Positions 61,201-64,000 of a DNA stretch of 64,000 nt are shown here, piece by piece. A program made the position numbers and the translations under genes. Source of the stretch: Enoplolaimus lenunculus (taxonomy: Eukaryota > Nematoda > Enoplea > Enoplida > Thoracostomopsidae). Every line of letters starts with the position of its first letter. Positions within the stretch are counted from its first letter, which is position 1. The stretch is from assembly GCA_030248215.1 (NCBI GenBank), contig JASANG010001519.1, forward strand, positions 364,788 through 428,787. Reading direction: 5' to 3'. The notes under the pieces are model-generated. The model saw only the letters and a program-made list of their open reading frames with translations. It was not told the DNA's origin and did no database searches.

Positions 61201-62588
61201 TGGGCCGAGTAGCGAGTCCAGAATAAATAAGTGTGCCTGAATTGAAATGTAACGCATCACAGACAGTTGTGTAACCATTGAATTGCGTGCACTTACACTA
61301 GGCACATTATTGATATTGCAAATGCCATCCTTGAGCAGTTGATTTATGAATTTCCCAAGCGAAAATTGACGGATTTGCGTCTTTGATCGCTGCGATGGCT
61401 TCTTTGACCCGATTGGTTGCAACCCGCGGTTTACTGCCTCCAGTTGCTGAGGCAATGGATCGTTCCCGATTCGTAGTAGCGCGATAGGATTTTAGAGACA
61501 CAGCCGTTCTGACACCTAGAATAATTTGTTGAGGGTGACACACAGAAAAATCACCAGTTAATTATAAAAAAAGCAGGAGCCAATGTTACTTTAAGGGCGT
61601 CAAAGGTTTCTGGTGGGTTTATAAAGAGTAGGTTTAGATTATACATTACATTTATTGATTAGGCTTATGCTTAGGCATTGTAACACATTTTTGCAACGCT
61701 TAGGCTTAGGCTTAGGCTTAGGAATACGCTTAAATTACTGTTACGCCCCTAAAAAAGTAACACTGTTCAAATTTAGCCCGTGTATGAGAAAATTGAAACA
61801 GAAACGTTTTCGGGCGGGCTGCAACAGAGCAAGCGTAAGCTTTAGACTAATTTTTTTGCTTAGACTTCGGCTTACGCTTAGGCATAGGCGCATTTGTATG
61901 TTAGGCTTACATTGGCCTAAAATTTAGAACAAAACATAAAACCACAAATTTTCGTACCGAAGTATCGGAAAAACATTAAAATTAACAAAACAAAACATTT
62001 TTCAAAAATATATGTTGATGAATCTTGTTCAATTTTAGCTCACATATTGCTTTGTATTCGTTAAAACAATGGAGAGAAGTTTGGTGCGGTTTTTTTTTAA
62101 ATGGTTAACGAGATATTGCAAAAAATCGTCAAGTGTCCTGCATTGAAAGCTTTTTTAAAAACTGGCGGCCCTTCATACGAGCTTTTCTACACTGGAAATT
62201 CAAATGAGTTGATTAATCAATTCAGCTACACAATTGAGTTTTTTCTGAATTAATATCAGTAAACATAAACTCACTCTGAGTTGATTTCATTCTCAAACTG
62301 AGTTGAATTGACTCAGGGCGGGTTGGTTAATTAACTCAGAATGAATTGAATCAACTCAAAATTCTGAGTTCTGATAGTCCTAACTCAGACTGTGTGATTC
62401 AACTCATTCTGAGTTAAAATCAACGCACTGAAATTTACAGTGTATACCTGCAATTGCCTCGATATATCGCACGGTTTGTGTCCGGCCATCGCAAGTTTGA
62501 GGATTTGTTCGCGAACATGATGCGGCAGTGGACGACCGTTGACGTACTGACCACCAAGCTGATTGACACCTGTGTGTCCTGTTGCCAT
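43192..62588 (-). CDS. PAX6: Pax6/eyeless transcription factor, eight coding exons
   Basis: A nuclear DNA-binding regulator of eye and neural development. Exons in coding order: 62448-62588, 61297-61515, 60463-60778, 47077-47256, 46574-46656, 45504-45964, 44292-44848 and 43192-43280. Order of parts: Met, paired domain ([17 protein letters not shown] to SSVNRVIRT), a Gly/Ser/Tyr-rich linker, the homeodomain ([30 protein letters not shown]) with Ser at position 50, a Ser/Thr/Pro-rich tail and the C-terminus [13 protein letters not shown]. That terminus parallels VPVQVPGSEPDMSQYW of other Pax6 proteins. Splice phases agree throughout. The second exon carries three one-base insertions that break the frame (see its entry). 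A 13.2 kb intron separates the linker from the homeodomain. The start Met lies two bases inside the first exon. [10 protein letters not shown] replaces the usual MQNSHSGVNQ. Confidence 0.93.
43756..44140. repeat. About 20-bp minisatellite in the last Pax6 intron
   Basis: The unit AATTTTATCTTAAGAAAAAAG repeats about eighteen times with small length changes. The repeat forms an artificial open frame of KKKEFYL units and is not coding. It lies between exons 44292 and 43280. Confidence 0.92.
44292..44848 (-). CDS. PAX6: Pax6 exon 7: transactivation region
   Basis: About 185 codons rich in Ser, Ala, Asn, Tyr and Pro, from YTNGAFTHH to SSTHHHS. It has no recognised fold, as expected for the Pax6 PST activation region. 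The acceptor is TTTCAG and the donor GTAAGC, phase 1. Confidence 0.85.
45067..45342. mobile_element. MITE with TTAA target, piggyBac-like, diverged
   Basis: The left arm is CCCTACTCATACGTGCAAGT and the right arm AAACTTGCACGAGTGTCTGG followed by AAC and TTAA. It shares the TTTCTCATTGGCTGATAAAA body. It sits in a Pax6 intron. Confidence 0.75.
45504..45964 (-). CDS. PAX6: Pax6 exon 6: recognition helix and Ser/Thr/Pro-rich region
   Basis: It opens with [15 protein letters not shown], helix 3 with the paired-class Ser50. Ser replaces the usual Trp of AKWRR. A long Ser/Thr/Pro/Gly-rich region follows. The 3' border at 45504 uses GG|GTTCGT, chosen because it is the only GT nearby with the phase the next exon needs; it is less certain. 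Confidence 0.9.
46269..46477. mobile_element. Palindromic MITE, CACTGCAAAAA family
   Basis: CACTGCAGAAAATGGTGAGT and TGTTTGCAGTG are the ends. The GAGTCAAATTCGACTC arms are well preserved. It lies in the intron between Pax6 homeodomain exons 46574 and 45964. Confidence 0.87.
46574..46656 (-). CDS. PAX6: Pax6 exon 5: homeodomain helices 1-2
   Basis: An 83-base exon encoding [20 protein letters not shown] and VEESRIQ. It matches [20 protein letters not shown] of Pax6. The acceptor is GTTTCAG and the donor GTAAGA. The intron position before VWFSNRR is the one used in other Pax6 genes. Confidence 0.96.
46872..47032. mobile_element. MITE, GGCC/TTAGGC group, type C, perfect 8-bp target duplication
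   Basis: GGCCCATACACAGAACAGGG and CTCTGTTCTATACATGGACC are the ends. ATTTGAAC flanks both sides without a mismatch (46864-46871 and 47033-47040). It splits a Pax6 homeodomain intron, 45 bases from exon 47077. Confidence 0.92.
47077..47256 (-). CDS. PAX6: Pax6 exon 4: N-terminal arm and helix 1 of homeodomain
   Basis: A Ser/Asp/Gly-rich stretch is followed by [20 protein letters not shown] and LEK, the start of the paired-class homeodomain (LQRNRTSFTQEQ in most Pax6). The acceptor is TTTTTAG. The donor GTGACC leaves phase 1, which joins GAA of the next exon. Confidence 0.95.
47692..47863. mobile_element. MITE, GGCC/TTAGGC group, type A
   Basis: GGTCCATGTTACTTTTAAGG to CCCTAAAAATAACATATTGACC, with the standard core reversed. 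Confidence 0.82.
48073..48300. mobile_element. Diverged CTACTTAAGT repeat
   Basis: TGGGTTTCCAAAATCTTCCG and several ACTTAAG words match the left half of the element at 37742. The body TAATAGTTTTxCTxTATATTAA is shared. The right end is not clear. Confidence 0.6.
48922..49172. mobile_element. MITE, CACTGTAAA..TGAGTTGATT family, left end degraded
   Basis: The right end CTAGAATTTACAGTG is followed by TA. The left end is degraded (GTAAATAACAATGAGTCGGT). The AACTCAGAATGAGTT palindromes are present. Confidence 0.75.
49894..50111. mobile_element. MITE, TATTCTCAAATGTGTA family
   Basis: CCATATTCTCAAATGTGTAT and GCTCACATTTTTGAATAC are the ends; AGCACCTATCATCAATTAGC and GGTGATAGGCGTTGC are the arms. 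Confidence 0.82.
50228..50522. mobile_element. MITE, CAAGAGTG family, diverged
   Basis: AAATGTACCCGGCACGCGTT, an inner CAAGAGTTGCACACTCGTGT and the CATGCATTCTTG end match the copies at 8222 and 59682. The left terminus is degenerate. Confidence 0.72.
50793..51005. mobile_element. Palindromic MITE, CACTGCAAAAA family
   Basis: CACTGCAAAAACGTAGTGAG at the left and CATCAGTTTTTCCATTG at the right. The inner GAGTC blocks show several changes, so it is older than its neighbour at 51095. Confidence 0.8.
51095..51294. mobile_element. Near-perfect 200-base palindromic MITE, TA target
   Basis: CACTGTAAAAAATGGGGAGT and its exact complement at the right, flanked by TA. AGGCTTTTCCTGACCAGACA pairs with TGTGTAGTCAGGAAAAGCCT. 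It is the best preserved hairpin in the window. Confidence 0.92.
52083..52219. mobile_element. MITE, GGCC/TTAGGC group, type B, core almost lost
   Basis: GGCCGATGTAAACATCAGGA to CCTGTTCTATACATTGGTC. Only a trace of the TTAGGC core remains. Confidence 0.72.
52549..52971. mobile_element. MITE, CTGTAGTGACCCGAATAAGAG family, TA target
   Basis: CTGTAGAGACCCGAATAAGA and CTTATTTGGGTCACTACAG, flanked by TA. The body matches the copy at 53702 over its whole length. Confidence 0.9.
53702..54145. mobile_element. MITE, CTGTAGTGACCCGAATAAGAG family, TA target
   Basis: TTGTAGTGACCCGAATAAGA and CTTATTCGGGTCACTACAA, flanked by TA. CCCATTTTGAGTxCxAATCA and GGTACCCTGTTGAGACGCCA are family words. Confidence 0.9.
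54757..54916. mobile_element. Fold-back repeat, GGCCCGTAGCCA family, reversed
   Basis: CGGTCAGTAGCCAGCTTACC and CCCTTGACTACGGTCC are the ends; GGGGGGC/GCCCCCC runs form the hairpin. A further fragment lies at about 55345-55440. Confidence 0.72.
55929..56505. repeat. TTAGGC MITE with its left arm tandemly multiplied
   Basis: A block of about 60 bases (TAATGTTACTTTTAGGGGCG, TAACAGTAGATTAAGCGTAT, TTCTAAGTCTAAGAC) occurs about seven times. A normal type A core and right end (AAAAGTAACATGGGCC) follow. Confidence 0.92.
57620..57788. mobile_element. MITE, GGCC/TTAGGC group, type A
   Basis: GGGCCCGTGTTACTTTTAGG to GTGCCTATAAGTAACATTGGCC. The core is in reverse orientation. Confidence 0.83.
59072..59263. 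mobile_element. MITE, GGCC/TTAGGC group, type B
   Basis: GCCCATGTAAAGATCAGGAG to CACTGTTCTTTACATTGGCC. The core has only a few hexamers. Confidence 0.83.
59682..59982. mobile_element. MITE, CAAGAGTG family
   Basis: ACAAGAGTGTAAAACTCTTG at the left and CATCATCCACTCTTG at the right. GACCCCCATTGTTTAGAGG and AAACAAAGGGGGT form an inner inverted pair. Confidence 0.83.
60187..60440. mobile_element. GC-rich inverted-repeat element in Pax6 intron
   Basis: AAGGGTGGCACCCTAATCGA and ATAGCGCCACCCGG are approximate inverted ends. The interior is rich in CGTACGG and CGTCCG words, unlike the AT-rich surroundings. It lies 23 bases from the Pax6 exon at 60463. Confidence 0.6.
60463..60778 (-). CDS. PAX6: Pax6 exon 3: end of paired domain and linker
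   Basis: It begins [18 protein letters not shown], the end of the paired domain, matching SSINRVLRNLA(S/A)xKxQQ of Pax6. The linker that follows has [18 protein letters not shown] and a run of acidic residues near GDDDENHTG. The acceptor is TTTTCAG and the donor GTAAAT, phase 1. A GC-rich repeat (60187-60440) starts 23 bases into the intron. Confidence 0.92.
60907..61206. mobile_element. MITE, GGCC/TTAGGC group, type C, core expanded as 30-bp array
   Basis: GGCCAATGTATTGAACAGGG at the left and ATGGGCC at the right; the flanks CAGTAGCG and GAGTAGCG suggest an 8-bp duplication. The unit AGGCTCATCGATACGCTTAG plus GCTTAGGAAT repeats five times. The right arm is shortened. Confidence 0.87.
61297..61515 (-). 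CDS. PAX6: Pax6 exon 2 (coding): rest of paired domain, frame broken three times
   Basis: Borders are TTCTAG|GTG and AGT|GTAAGT. Conserved pieces lie in three frames: [18 protein letters not shown], then GGSKPRVAT...[10 protein letters not shown], then [15 protein letters not shown]. Each join needs one base fewer than is present: near 61507-61510, 61450-61456 and 61343-61345. The three extra bases sum to one codon, so exon length is still a multiple of three (219 against an expected 216). Reading straight from the acceptor meets a stop after seven codons. An alternative acceptor (GTGTCAG at 61509) would avoid the first break at the cost of two residues. Either the assembly has errors here or this copy is damaged. 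Confidence 0.85.
61577..61917. mobile_element. Type A TTAGGC MITE abutting a type C copy
   Basis: The first element starts AGCCAATGTTACTTTAAGGG and ends CCTAAAAAAGTAACACTG. The second begins near 61777 (CCCGTGTATGAGAAAATTGA) and ends TTAGGCTTACATTGGCC. It sits 62 bases upstream of Pax6 exon 61297-61515 in the coding direction. Confidence 0.78.
62190..62442. mobile_element. MITE, CACTGTAAA..TGAGTTGATT family, at a Pax6 splice donor
   Basis: CACTGGAAATTCAAATGAGT at the left and CACTGAAATTTACAGTG at the right, between TA target sites. Its right end lies five bases from Pax6 coding exon 62448-62588. In the coding direction the intron begins GTA, then TA, then the MITE. Confidence 0.92.
62448..62588 (-). 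CDS. PAX6: Pax6 exon 1 (coding): N-terminal paired subdomain
   Basis: 47 codons from [23 protein letters not shown], then [20 protein letters not shown] and LQ. The acceptor TTTCAG lies two bases before the ATG, so a 5' leader exon is expected upstream of 62590. The sequence is more divergent than most Pax6 proteins. The donor is GTATAC, formed together with a MITE end at 62190-62442. Confidence 0.93.
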
Positions 62589-63212
62589 ATCTGAAACCAG
62601 TAGAAATTGTTTTACTCGATTTTTTTTCATGCAAAACATGGCTAAACTGCAAACGTTGCTCAAGGAAATAAAGTGTCAGAAAGTGTTTTTAAAATTAGCT
62701 TTTAAAAAATTATTACAACTATGAACGGAATTTCTCGTTTTAAACAGCATCTTTCAGCGTATTTTGTTTTGGCAATCGGAAACTATTTTAAAATGAATCG
62801 CTAGTGTAGCAAAACGCTAATAGAAACGTTTTGCTTTCGAGCGTGTGTGTCAAACCGCTATCTTAGTTTTATCAGAATTTAAAATTTGGAAAATGAGTTT
62901 GTTTGCTTAGAACGATTTGATGGCTGAATATAGAAAAATTAAATAAAATTGATATTCTTCTATACTACATTGTACACTTGTATTTTAGAATCTTAGGCGA
63001 AGCAACATGTTTTTAATGTTTCTGGCCAAGCCAGGCACGCAAGGACAAAAGTTTCAGAGGATATCGATCCGATCTGTGAACTCCAAGAACAATACACGAA
63101 TGTCGCTGACCACACTAAAAACCCACCACAACTACGGGTTAGACTTTCAATATTTCAGTGTTTTGTATAGTACTATTTTTGGCATAAAGGCGAGTTATGG
63201 ACACAACTGAGT

Positions 63213-63344
63213 CGGGCACATAGCTGGGGGGGGTCTTGGTTTCCTTGGAAAAATTTCAACTTAGCTTGTATGCCATCAAAAACCCTGTATGCCCCTCTTG
63301 AAAAATCTTTCGCCTCTCCTAGCAAGGTGAGCTGGCTTCGGGTC
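63213..63344. mobile_element. Fold-back repeat, GGCCCGTAGCCA family, diverged
   Basis: GGGCACATAGCTGGGGGGGG and GAGCTGGCTTCGGGTC are degraded ends. CAACTTAGCTTGTATGCCAT and TATGCCCCTCTTGAAAAATC are shared body words. Confidence 0.65.
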
Positions 63345-63659
63345 TGAAATGGTATAATATTCAATATCTGTAGCGCTCATATAATAAACTAAAATTATTC
63401 CTTGAACGAATCATGATTTAGCTTTACCTTCGCGTATAAATGGCTCAGTTTGGGGCGATGCGTTGTGTGGATTAATCATTCAACGCTCGTAAATCATGAG
63501 ATACTTTGAAAACAAATAAAAGTATTTTAAAACCACTGAAATCATATAAAAACTTTGTTTAAAAGTTGATAATTATGTCTGAAAAACTTCAAATTTACTA
63601 CACTGAATAGGCTTTTATATCACTGTCTCCTCTACAGTTCACTAAATTTTCAGATTAAT

Positions 63660-63841
63660 TCATGCTATTCATAATTTAGTACGCATGTGTGAATGCAGTT
63701 GCAAGTCGCTTAAATTTCTTGCAATCTGCAGTTTGAATGATCAATCGGAATGTTCGTTTGAAAATACTTTCAGCTGAAAGTATTTCGTGCAAGTTGCACC
63801 TGAACGTTCTCGGTACAAAAACTTGCACGTGTGATTGGAAC
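63660..63841. mobile_element. Fragment of the TTAA/GCAAGTT MITE
   Basis: GCAGTTGCAAGTCGCTTAAA, TTTCGTGCAAGTTGCA and AAAAACTTGCACGTGTGATT match the right two thirds of the element at 28966. The left end is missing. Confidence 0.7.
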
Positions 63842-64000
63842 ATTCGATTTAGACTTAAGCTTAGGTTTAGACTTAATAGACACTACGGTTTAGACATATT
63901 GGGGGAATGTATTGCCAAAAACATCTATTGCAAATTTTAGATTATGATTTATAACTGTGATTTAGAGCTTGCAGTTATAAATGCAGTTGTGTTTTTGCAA

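Larger units (their letters stand above)
62589..64000. other. Upstream flank of the Pax6 coding region
   Basis: An untranslated leader exon is expected here because exon 62448-62588 has an acceptor two bases before the ATG, but none was recognised. The region holds a GGCCCGTAGCCA fold-back copy (63213-63344), a TTAA-type MITE fragment (63660-63841) and AT-rich DNA. Confidence 0.5.

Overview
The window looks like nuclear DNA of an AT-rich, intron-rich invertebrate. All three recognisable genes are animal-specific and split into short exons with GT-AG introns. Intergenic and intronic DNA is crowded with short non-autonomous DNA transposons (MITEs). The commonest MITE group carries tracts of TTAGGC, which is the nematode telomere hexamer. 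An ecdysozoan, perhaps an early-branching nematode, is therefore possible, but the sequence does not settle the species. I recognise no rRNA, CRISPR array, retrovirus-like element or LINE coding region.

Layout. (1) About 0.7-11.1 kb, minus strand: ten exons of a lysosomal alpha-mannosidase (GH38), from the zinc-binding HTHxD motif to part of the middle of the protein. The signal-peptide exon was not recognised and the 3' half lies beyond the left edge. (2) 11.1-28.5 kb: mostly repeats, with one possible first exon at 19931-20022. (3) 28.5-34.95 kb, plus strand: a myosin light chain kinase-like protein kinase. Six exons cover the whole catalytic core and the start of the regulatory tail, and one further exon upstream is probable. 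(4) 34.95-43.2 kb: repeats only, including an array of about 155-177 bp units that each carry a POU-type octamer. (5) 43.19-62.59 kb, minus strand: a complete-looking Pax6 (eyeless) gene in eight coding exons (paired domain, linker, paired-type homeodomain, C-terminal transactivation region and stop). A 13.2 kb intron separates the paired half from the homeodomain half. (6) 62.6-64 kb: upstream flank of Pax6 with repeats.

The kinase and Pax6 genes are convergent. The three genes have unrelated jobs (lysosomal glycan breakdown, actomyosin regulation, eye/neural transcription control) and nothing suggests that they act together.

Most notable: the second Pax6 coding exon (61297-61515) contains three separate extra bases that break the reading frame, although flanking protein motifs are well conserved. 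Two different MITE families sit at exactly the same offset from a 5' splice site, giving exon|GTA-TA-MITE, in two genes. The dominant MITE group combines GGCC termini, about 8-bp target duplications and an expandable TTAGGC core.
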